IMG/VR virus record: IMGVR_UViG_3300030103_003310
Coordinates: 1-33,958 of that record
Length of the DNA: 33,958 nt
Direction: 5' to 3' (one strand)
From: a virus
The position numbers and the translations under genes are program-made. The notes below the pieces were generated by a model, which did no database searches, was not told where the DNA came from, and saw only the letters and a program-made list of their open reading frames with translations. Position 1 is the stretch's first letter. The number at the start of each line of letters is the position of its first letter. Shown piece after piece: positions 7,501-14,600 of the stretch.

Positions 7501-9810
7501 GTCTAAGCCTTCCGGCAAAGGTAGTCTGGAATTTAATAGATTACTTAAATCTTTGTAGCCCGTTAAATCCCGAAGCTTTTTAATTTTATTTTGATATTCA
7601 GCAATTTCCTCTTTAGTCATTGCTTCGTGTGCAAGATGAGCATAAACCGCCGGCACCGCATGCTTAAGCTCTAAAGGGCCTCCTATTAAAGCACCTCCGA
7701 AATAACTTTCAGCAACACCATCAAAAACGTTTACATCTTCTCCTAAAATTCCAATTTTAGCAAAATTATTTGTAAGCTCAGTTCCCGCTTCGCTAAGACC
7801 CTCGCGATTAGCTGATTTAAGTACAGAAGCAGCGATTGCTCGTTTAGTTGGAACCGCTGATGTTACTTTATTAACACCCTTAAGTATAGCTAGCGTACCA
7901 AGCCTTTCAAAAATTACTTCCGCGGCGCCCCCAATAGCAGAAACGCTAAGCTGTTTCCAAGAAGGTAAGTCCAACGTTTCCTGAGCGGCGTCTGCTATTT
8001 CATTTAGCCTGTTAAAATCTTCTAGAGTAATTCCTTTACCTTCTTCAAATAAATATTCACCATTTTCGCCTTGTGCAAAGCCTGCTTGTTCAAAAGTGTT
8101 TTTAACACCAAGCAAACTATCGGCAGCCTCATATTCTTTTACAGCAAATTCACTAGCTTTACTACCAAAGCCGCTTAAAAAGAATAACGGCATAGCGGCA
8201 GATCCAGTAAAAGCCATGGTAAGAGAAGGAATGGCCTGCACGGTAGTATTTGCTGACCAGCTAATTATGTTGTCTAATACATTACCTTTATCTATTTCGC
8301 CTGTATATACATCTCCTTCAGTAAAAATATCTCCGAACGCGGTGCCTTGAGCAAAACTTTGCGATTCTAGCGCGTCTTCTTCCAACACATCTTTAAAATC
8401 AGCTTTACTTTTTGCAAGTCCTGCATCAAATCCTTGAAACCTAGAGGCTGACAATGTTGTAAGCAACTGATAAGCGCCATACCCAATCTTAATTGCTGTA
8501 GATTCAAATCCGCTAGAAAGCTTTGACATTAAACCATAGTCTAGCGAAAGTTGCTTAGCAATAGCCTCCAGCTCTTCAGCTTTAAAATCTTGCTGCAAAC
8601 TTCTTATTGCTGTTTCGTTTTTTTCTAGCTCCAGCAAAGCTGCATCGTATTTTGCTTTTTCCGCTTTTAGCGATTTAAACTCTTCTTCGCTAATTTTACT
8701 GCTATCTATTTTGCCGTTAATCAAAGGTAGTTTATTAACTTCACCTTCTAATTTACGCCCAAAATTTTCAATTTTTTGTTTAGCAACATTATAGCTTTCG
8801 TATTTATTAACGAGTTCTTGCGTTTGATAAGAGGCTACGGTTTCTAAAATCTCTCTATCTGCACTCGATAAATTTTGAGCTATTTGTTTTGATAATTTAT
8901 TTTTATTTTCATTATAGCCTTGATTTTTTAAAAACGACCGTCTTTCATCATCAATAACTAAATTGTTTTTTAAATAACCCAGGTATTCTTGATATTCTTT
9001 ATCAACATTCACCCCGAGGCCAACCTGATCACCTAACTTTTGAAAATCTTCCTTAGTAAGATTATCTCCTACTTCTTTTTTTATTGAAGCAAAATATTTT
9101 TTCTTATAGGCAAGTAAATCTTCAAACTTCCCGGTTAAATAATTTTCTTCGTTAAAGTCCTCTTTTAGCCCGGTTCGCGCATCTATAAGGTCTTTTTGAA
9201 CAGATAATAAGTTAGAAGCTTTTACTGTTTTAGCGCCGCCGAATGTAGACTGCAACCCTGTAGGAACTGCAACCATTTTATCACCTGCAATTTTACCGTA
9301 ATCTTCTGTTTTATTTTCTTCAATATGCTGGTTTATTTGAGCAATTCTTTTAGCAAAATCTTCTTTATTTAAATCTTTTAAATCGCTAACCTTAAATTGC
9401 TTAAAGCTTTCCATACCCGACCCATCAACTTTGTCGATGTTTATAAAATTGCCTAAAGCACCAAACAATGCGTCAACTTGGTTTACTTTTAAACCAACAG
9501 TTCTAAGCTTAGTTCGAATATTGTTCTCAATTTGCTGATTGCTGATTAATTTGTCTTCGTTATCTAAAAAATCATTTGCATTAAGTAGATAAGGTTTGTT
9601 ATTCTGCTCTTGTAAGTCCAAGGAAGTATTTTCCAAGCTGGACTCCGTATCGGACTGTACGGAGCCTGTGCTCTTTCCCGTTTTCTTCGGCTCTCCCTCG
9701 GAATAAGTATAGCCGTATTTTGTTGCCCACTCATTTACGCTTAACTCGTTAGCTGAAGCTGATTGAGCCGCATCTTCGTCAGTAATAGTGATGTCACCGT
9801 ATGTATACAT
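1585..9810 (-). CDS. Giant internal virion (polyvalent, DNA-ejection) protein with HExxH metallopeptidase motif
   Basis: At 2741 residues this is by far the largest gene, filling a quarter of the window. The N-terminal third is helical and charged. Hydrophobic, Gly/Ala-rich stretches lie at about residues 522-548 and 704-731, possibly membrane-inserting. A zincin motif HEMFH is at 999-1003, with a plausible third ligand in EEA at 1057-1059. A segment around 1218 (FDGRGTLYGYLNGRISFRIK) is reminiscent of sigma-70 region 2 helices. Another hydrophobic segment lies near 2411-2436. The C-terminus is a Lys/Ala/Glu coiled coil (about 2620-2680) followed by a short helical tail that could be SAP-like. 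By position after two smaller internal proteins it corresponds to T7 gp16, the ejected protein that spans the envelope. Multi-domain architecture with a protease matches phage polyvalent proteins, which enter the cell with the genome. No lytic transglycosylase domain was recognised. Confidence 0.7.
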   Translation of the reverse strand: MYTYGDITITDEDAAQSASANELSVNEWATKYGYTYSEGEPKKTGKSTGSVQSDTESSLENTSLDLQEQNNKPYLLNANDFLDNEDKLISNQQIENNIRTKLRTVGLKVNQVDALFGALGNFINIDKVDGSGMESFKQFKVSDLKDLNKEDFAKRIAQINQHIEENKTEDYGKIAGDKMVAVPTGLQSTFGGAKTVKASNLLSVQKDLIDARTGLKEDFNEENYLTGKFEDLLAYKKKYFASIKKEVGDNLTKEDFQKLGDQVGLGVNVDKEYQEYLGYLKNNLVIDDERRSFLKNQGYNENKNKLSKQIAQNLSSADREILETVASYQTQELVNKYESYNVAKQKIENFGRKLEGEVNKLPLINGKIDSSKISEEEFKSLKAEKAKYDAALLELEKNETAIRSLQQDFKAEELEAIAKQLSLDYGLMSKLSSGFESTAIKIGYGAYQLLTTLSASRFQGFDAGLAKSKADFKDVLEEDALESQSFAQGTAFGDIFTEGDVYTGEIDKGNVLDNIISWSANTTVQAIPSLTMAFTGSAAMPLFFLSGFGSKASEFAVKEYEAADSLLGVKNTFEQAGFAQGENGEYLFEEGKGITLEDFNRLNEIADAAQETLDLPSWKQLSVSAIGGAAEVIFERLGTLAILKGVNKVTSAVPTKRAIAASVLKSANREGLSEAGTELTNNFAKIGILGEDVNVFDGVAESYFGGALIGGPLELKHAVPAVYAHLAHEAMTKEEIAEYQNKIKKLRDLTGYKDLSNLLNSRLPLPEGLDPSTVDLIKEIQQEGELIHDAAIERLTNRMTADQRFELGEINLKMRQVNQQLITIAKGTASQSQISAAKDQLQGKFDKLNNQRNELLSKVATDAEVSEVQGELAFKEASNIVFANEVQLKENTSNQAFDKLSGKERARRLKEANNNESAAKNNFYLENNNKKLEQNKAKAVALKSAFGENAPEFVELTNKEYKDKFRDANTTGEFNPDENIIYINKELAAENSQTGVYTHEMFHAITKQSIGDGKANKAGEQLLQYLEKNSSETYAYIKNKLDVFYTEGDVKDAAYYEEAITALSDYINEGNSVDLGVVAKITNFFNSIPIPGKTKKLNLDSGKETFEFITQYSKNSSNEKAEAAVTKFIQENEATAEETKVSKKSKASKAADRARATLAKVQEEGLEGNDLEIYETVQGMTQAQLSKFTNKGLQINDMQEAVADVVGRLYTQRDVSKFDGRGTLYGYLNGRISFRIKDAFKANPIWVEDFGGVAVEDITGKEAKQIATEAETTAPVKEAPTYKSLQKRNVLSKDRVEAVKNKVKSTVRVMKTRMDQAVSKNVTVKPYIAEIKKTMGKQADIEFKKEMGGLKDGQLRKYLLKHKAAILENMTTTYLMTAIPNAIQKQVDGVFTSNWKGKKIDREKVTTDQAGRTSGAEIVRRLPNAGTRLPDADFLSNFFTADGKLIRGRKESLAKAMAEEISFEIVNETLQDPNSEISQAFKQNQELKGVVLTENFVTEVARDIERGNVKRSAAVRKAFTKDNVIDQEKLLAWEAGKEELSNRLAGISEGITAKNLRTELEAVYGDKLFTRGQYTQISKELAKIFENVNAVQVEAVAAVTGDFMEILQGMSNQADFGEKVHALTKAATSVAELFRNKNNILEAKNIIIDIITKAKVPVGTAKTFINSTFANSGKTGPYKPSGEISGTSRADLFYNTADVVSALVGEGKLYTQEQWNSAETIATSASVQAKYLNNKFKASKELQDQDAKAANEAWNLTTEIVKDLKGKSPEMQAMIMAAMNSGTNTVLRLAAPVTHIAKNFNSKKASDYRYEHLVPARVVLSLMYKHYVQGDNSLDMAALKKDYAVAIIPKSMDKVIGDVGLGSVQMHGYIPGKKSPWGRYYNVLTKGKVQFAVESFKDGSVEGQEWADAYKKLEEFRINNKAYQEAAERVKEIESKPVTKSSKAVRSQISEEFNEILERKTGVESFKSFSDVQAEMRGQRKGKFKFFVAPAVDDFRGLVNYAFAGRGKQGEADMAWLEGKLMTPYAKGIAAIDGVRQQIKSDFKAAVKSYYPQYKLLNKEIGDTGFTYDHAVRVYLWQKSGFDIPGVSKKDLKILQDAVQENPQLTQFADAMLVVGRRKEWIQPGEYWLGGTVLSDLSVLTEKVGRKEYLSEFIENADIIFSKENLNKIEALFGKSHREAIEDSLYSMKSGTNRQQGQNKTVGRWLNWINGSTGAIMFFNRRSALLQMLSTTNFINWSDNNPVKAAAAFANQKQYWSDWTMIFNSAKLKERRGGLRQDVSSNEIASAANQSKNSPQAIIAYLLKIGFKPTQLADSFAIATGGATFYRNRVNSYLKEGKSQKEAEEQAFVDFSKKSDEAQQSSDPALVSQIQRSVLGRIVFAFQNTPMQYARLMKKAALDLKNKRGDWKENVSKIAYYGAIQNLIFSSLQSALFSLIPGFDDDENEDITQKEAEKRNKQDEARVTRVVNSMVDTILRGSGLYGAVFATTKNVIREYIKQDAKGFLGDDAYTILALFDISPPIGSKARKINSAIKTRKFEKDEIEARGWAVTGEGRLDLGPNWSILGKVTSAAFNLPLDRVVDELASISEAFDARNTAYQRIALALGWKTWDVGAKDELGESIKEEAKVKRKEESKKKAAEKRKQKAEEKKAAKAAKTPEQKAAEKAEREAKKAAKKKEKEANRLKIIDDNSIIDEESIYDLTKTQQEQVLVSLGLFSGDIKGLTSEKMRVDKIIQLRKKKNK

Positions 9811-9832
9811 GTGCTGTTGTATTTTATTTTAT

Positions 9833-11050
9833 TTATTTAAGCTGCGTAGCTATTTTAGGTAATGCTTTTTTAACATCAGATATGCTATCATAAATCCCCA
9901 TTGGAAGTCCATTCTCATTAATGACATATTTGCCATCACTACGTTTTTTAAACTCATAGGTACCGACTCTAAAAGTTTTTCCCTCGTTTTCTAAAGCGTT
10001 GTAGCTTTCGGAATATCTTAAGCTACCTTGGTATTGTTCCATTGATTTTGCCTGCAGGTCCTTAGCCATTAACTCAGCAGTTTTTTTAGCAGCTTTTTTC
10101 AGTGCTCCCGGAGTGTATTCACCATTGTTCTTTACCTTACTGCTTTCTAACTCTTGGTAAATATCATCATACGCTTGCTCGGTAGCGGTGCGTTGTTGAG
10201 TAGGATCTTCTACTTCAATCGTAGCGCCAGCCATAGGCGCCGCGCCGTCAGCATCTGCAGAAACAACAGGTATATCTCCTCTTCTTTCTTTTAATATACC
10301 AACAACACTAGACCTTGTTTCTAGCATTTTTGCATACCCAGCCGTTGCCGCAACAACTTGACCTTCAGTCATAGCTCTACCTGAATTAAGCACGTTAGTC
10401 GTTTGCTTTTGATCAAATTCTAAAACCTGCGGGAGGTCGTCTGTAGGAAATTTATATGTATCTAAATCAATTGGTTCTTCACCGGCAACCTTAAAAGAAA
10501 TCTTTCCGGTTTTTGGATCGATTTTCATATCCGCACCACCTTGAAATATAGCGGTTGCAATCTTTCTTTCTGAATCACTAAGGCCTTCTGGCAACTTCCC
10601 GTTTTTTCGTATTTCCGCGTCAAAGGTATTACGCATTTGATCAAACCTTGCTATTTGCTTTACTGCTACAGCTGTATGGTCGTTAACGCCCTGCATTAAA
10701 TTCTTACCTTCGGTATAGCCTTCTCCAAAAGGATCTTCACTATTTGCTACCGCTAAATTTGCGCCTTCAGCGTATGTTTTTTTACCTTCTGTTAAAAAAT
10801 TTGTAATTGCACCCCTATATTGAGGATCTGTTACAGCGCTCATGTCAATGTTAGTACGCTGGTCGGCAAACTCTAATATCTTTTGATCTTCTTCTTTCTT
10901 TTTTTGAATATTTTGTTCAACAAGAGAAGCAATTTTTTCAGCGCTTTTAGAAAAGCCTTTTGTAAATCCCTCTGCAGCTGATTTAGCTCTCAGGCTTTTT
11001 GCTGCTGCTAAATTTTGTGCGCTTTGTACTAATGTTACGTCTGCTGCCAT
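9833..11050 (-). CDS. Internal virion protein (T7 gp15-like position)
   Basis: The 405-residue product is predicted to be mostly helical and hydrophilic, rich in Ala, Lys, Glu and Gln. The N-terminal 60 residues look like an amphipathic, coiled-coil-prone helix (EKIASLVEQNIQKKKEEDQK). A more beta-like patch is at the C-terminus (KTFRVGTYEFKKRSDGKYVI). There is no signal peptide or TM segment. It sits between a 197-residue Ala/Gln-rich protein and the 2741-residue giant, the small-medium-giant order of the T7 gp14-gp15-gp16 ejection proteins. A structural role inside the capsid or in the ejection conduit is inferred from this order. No enzymatic motif is seen. It is separated by 22 A/T-rich bases from the giant gene. 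Confidence 0.6.
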   Translation of the reverse strand: MAADVTLVQSAQNLAAAKSLRAKSAAEGFTKGFSKSAEKIASLVEQNIQKKKEEDQKILEFADQRTNIDMSAVTDPQYRGAITNFLTEGKKTYAEGANLAVANSEDPFGEGYTEGKNLMQGVNDHTAVAVKQIARFDQMRNTFDAEIRKNGKLPEGLSDSERKIATAIFQGGADMKIDPKTGKISFKVAGEEPIDLDTYKFPTDDLPQVLEFDQKQTTNVLNSGRAMTEGQVVAATAGYAKMLETRSSVVGILKERRGDIPVVSADADGAAPMAGATIEVEDPTQQRTATEQAYDDIYQELESSKVKNNGEYTPGALKKAAKKTAELMAKDLQAKSMEQYQGSLRYSESYNALENEGKTFRVGTYEFKKRSDGKYVINENGLPMGIYDSISDVKKALPKIATQLK

Positions 11051-11054
11051 GCTT

Positions 11055-11648
11055 TTATTCTTTTTCGTATTGGTCGGCTAAATAAGTGGCGCCACCCAAG
11101 GCAACACCACCTGCAATTGAACCAATTCCTTGAGCTATTGCCTGTTGATTTGCTTGCCTTGCCGCTATTGCCTGTGCCGCTTCCGCCTGATCCATGCCTA
11201 AAACAGTAGCTGTTCTATCCATCTCTCTTTTTTGACGATTCTCTTCGCCGGTTGCTATGCGAACTTGGTTAGTAGCCTCTTGTTGGCCTATATTAGCTGA
11301 AATTTGTCTTGCCGTATCTGCTTGCGCGCCGATGGCTGCTTGAGCTAATGCCGCAATTCCGCTGCCGCCTGCTGCACCTCGTAGTGCCTGTAGCGTGTTT
11401 GCTGTAGATTGTTGTGATTGTGCGGCCTGGAAATCAGCCTGCTGCGTATTAACCTTAAGATCTTCAAATGGATTGCTAATATCTTGGCTAAGATAATTTT
11501 CCTTACTTCTTTCCATAGCAGCGAGTGCTCTAGCTTCACGCTCTTTAACTTCTCTTTGCTGTTGTAATCCACCTATAAGAGAGCCGGCACCTTCTATAAT
11601 TGCTGGAGCAGCTTGAATTGCCGCCATCGCTAAAATTGGAATTCCCAT
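11055..11648 (-). CDS. Small Ala/Gln-rich internal virion protein (T7 gp14-like position)
   Basis: The 197-residue product has hydrophobic, Gly/Ala-rich ends (ILAMAAIQAAPAIIEGAGSLIGG near the start; GIGSIAGGVALGGATYLADQ near the end). These flank a long Ala/Gln/Arg-rich amphipathic helical core. The architecture, a short protein with membrane-active termini and a helical middle, is typical of phage internal core proteins such as T7 gp14, which forms an outer-membrane pore during ejection. It lies directly after the tail-nozzle gene and before the two larger internal proteins. The leader contains a 17-base motif also found before the scaffold gene. Function is inferred from composition and order; no specific family is named. 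Confidence 0.6.
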   Translation of the reverse strand: MGIPILAMAAIQAAPAIIEGAGSLIGGLQQQREVKEREARALAAMERSKENYLSQDISNPFEDLKVNTQQADFQAAQSQQSTANTLQALRGAAGGSGIAALAQAAIGAQADTARQISANIGQQEATNQVRIATGEENRQKREMDRTATVLGMDQAEAAQAIAARQANQQAIAQGIGSIAGGVALGGATYLADQYEKE

Positions 11649-11661
11649 ATTTAATTAATTT

Positions 11662-11678
11662 TATACTGTTATTATTAC
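11662..11678 (-). repeat. 17-bp intergenic motif, copy 1
   Basis: On the minus strand this reads GTAATAATAACAGTATA and sits 13 bases before the ATG of the 197-residue internal protein gene. An exact copy lies at 21551-21567 before the scaffold gene. Both are followed by an A/T-rich stretch containing AATTA. It could be a promoter element, a processing site or a translation leader; the sequence alone does not decide. Confidence 0.7.
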
Positions 11679-11684
11679 GTGGTA

Positions 11685-14600
11685 TTAGCTGCTTATAAAC
11701 ACTTCTGTACCAACTGCAAATAATTCATTTTTACCTGTTCCTGTATTTGTAAACTTAGCTTTGTTAAAATATCCTGATATTCCAGATGTATTAGCTATAG
11801 TGTCTTTTGCAAAAAACGCAAAGTCCCCACCACCTGAGTTTGGTAAAACTGCCGGCACGTCAGACCCTTGTTTTACAACTCTAACACTAGGCACTGATTG
11901 ATCTACGCCTGTTATTTTTCCTAGTTTGTATATTTTAGAGTTAGAATTGCTTACATAAAAGAACTGATCGTTAACCTGTAAGGAATTTGGCAATATAACG
12001 TCCGATGCAAAAGCTATGTTAACCGTAGCAAGCGAATAATCTCCGGCAATCATAGTCCCTATACCCTGTATTGCAAATTCTGCTGTGTCTAAATTACCGG
12101 TTTGCGTGCCTCCGGAATGCGATAACGCGTTGCTCCACGTTAAAGCATCTCCTGTAATAAAGTTGTAGTACTTGCCCTCTTTTTCTTTAAAAGTATTACT
12201 ACCTAAAGATGCTGTTAGCCCTGGGTCTAAAGTACCCGACGTAATACCGTTTTGAACATCTGTTTCTAAATCTACAGTCCAACCAGAATCACCTTCATAA
12301 AATACAGTCTTATAATGCTTTATTGAAGAAGGAGCATCGTTAAAAATTACAGTAACATCCGTGCTTCCCTGTACGCCGTAAAAATTAGCCCTAGTTGTGT
12401 TATCATGTTTCCACATGCTGCCACTTTTAAAGCTATAGTAATTGTTATTTAATGATATCGCAAATTCAGGCTGGTAGCTTAGCTTCGTACACCATCCTTG
12501 GTTCCCTTCGTCGTATGATACTTGTTCGCTATCAACTCTTAAATTATAAGAACCAGCAGATTCGTCATATGAGCCGTTTAGAGGATTTGTAGTGGCTTTA
12601 AATTTATCTTCAAAGTAATCAGATAAACCCTGCTCAGATATTTCTGTAAGGCCGTTTCTAGACAGTCTTAATACTGCGCCTCTAGATTTATCGGTAAAAT
12701 ATGCTCTAAAGCCATAGCTTACAAAAGATTCTGGATTTTTAGATATACCAAACTCTCCAACGAATGGTATAACCTGGCCTAATACATTGTTACTTGCAGT
12801 AAGCTGAGGGCTGCCATCAGCATTAAACAGGGCGTCCTTATCTGCTAATATTTGGAAACACTTGTCTTCACATAACGTTAATAGGTCGCCATCTCTTGCG
12901 TATAACTTCTGTATAGAACCGTTTCTAGGGTTAATATCCTTAGTTATGTTTTCCGCAATTATAAATTGATTAGAATTATTAACGCCCGCTCTAGAGTTAA
13001 CAATTCCACTAAAAATCATGCTCGAGCCTTTTAATTCTTCTTTAAAATCTGTTTTAAGTACAGAGCTAACCTTTACTCCTTTGCCTATGCTAGGCGCGTT
13101 GAAGTCGTCCGCAATTCGCGTAGATTCCACCCCGTTCCCAAAAGCTATACAATTAGAATAGTCTAAAAATTTAGTATCGTTTAAATCTGCTATTTCAAAC
13201 GCAGAAGACGCCTCAAAATAAATATCTAAGTCTATATTTTTTTCAGGTTTAATTTCAAAAACAGCTGGATTAGAAGTTAGTAATTGAGCTGAAGAGCTTC
13301 CTAATATTTCTAAACCGTCTATTCTTGTAGCAGCAATGTCGCTACCACCGTAATTTCTGTCTAAAGTTATTGTTTTAGTATCGTACTTGTTTTGCCCGCC
13401 TGAATATGTTTTTTCAGCTTCGCTTCCAATAGCCGTTATGGTATATACATCACTGCGATTATCACCATCTTTAAACCTTATGCTTGCGCCCACCACCGCT
13501 CTGTCGTAAATATCTTTAACGCTGTTTACATCAGCGCTCTTTGGCCCGTGTACCAACGTAAAATCAGTGCTACTGCTTCCCGGGTTAGTCCCGCCAAACG
13601 AACCACCGCTTGTATCCGTGTCGGTTCCTAAACCAAAACTTAATTGCGCTACTTTCTTTTTTTGGTAAACATCGGTAAACGATCTACGCAGGCGCTGCGC
13701 GCTAAGCAAGGCGTCAAACTTTCTTTTTACAAAAATACTAACTTCTAGAGGGTTGTCCGCGCTTATATCTTCAACGAAAGAAGGATAAACTACATTTGGT
13801 GGTCTTGACTGAGCGCCTCCAATAGCTGAAATGGGGGTGCCTGCAATTACCTGAACATTTGATTCGTCACTTTTTGACGGAATAATAATGTCCTGTGTAA
13901 AGCTAGCTCTTTTTTCAACTTTTACAAAAAATCTACCTAAATACTCATTTTTAGTTATATTGTCTTCGCCGTGAAAAATAATTTCTAATCGATCGGCGGT
14001 CGCGGATAAAGCATTTAAATAAGATTGGTCTGCTGTGTTGACAGCTTCCTCTAATAAAAAATGATATTCTTCATGAGGCGACGATGCGCTAAAATCATAT
14101 CCAACACCACCGCTTTTTATTTTATAAATTTTACTTAGTATATTTACTTCGCTGGACCCACCGTCATTAGGCTTTGAAAACTGTATTCCCCTAGCTTTAT
14201 TTGCTGCGTTAAAAAAAGCTTCGTTAGCATCACGATCTGGCCCTAAAAACCTAACTTGTTTTGGAGTAGCCGCCTGTACAACACCTATACTGCTGACAGG
14301 TTTAACCAAAGCCTTCGCTAATACATCTAGGTTTGTTAGTTTTAAAGATTCTGGCGGCGAGTTTTGAATATCTATAACCTTGTACTCGTTATCTAAGGTA
14401 ACAGGTATAGATTCGCCGTGTTGCTTTTTTAATACAAGTATATCTTTTTCAGTTATTTTATTTCTTTCCGCCGACGGAAAACTTAGCCAGTAGTTACCGT
14501 CTTCCGCATCGTAAAATCTATCTAACAATAAATTATATTCTGTAGAATAGTTATCTTTAATATAATATTTGTAAAACTTAGCCCAAGAAGGGGCCGCGCT

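Noticed and set aside
1613-9600. Many plus-strand open frames opposite the giant gene
   Set aside because: They are shadows of the minus-strand gene, with low-complexity Ser/Phe/Leu translations and no leaders or families.
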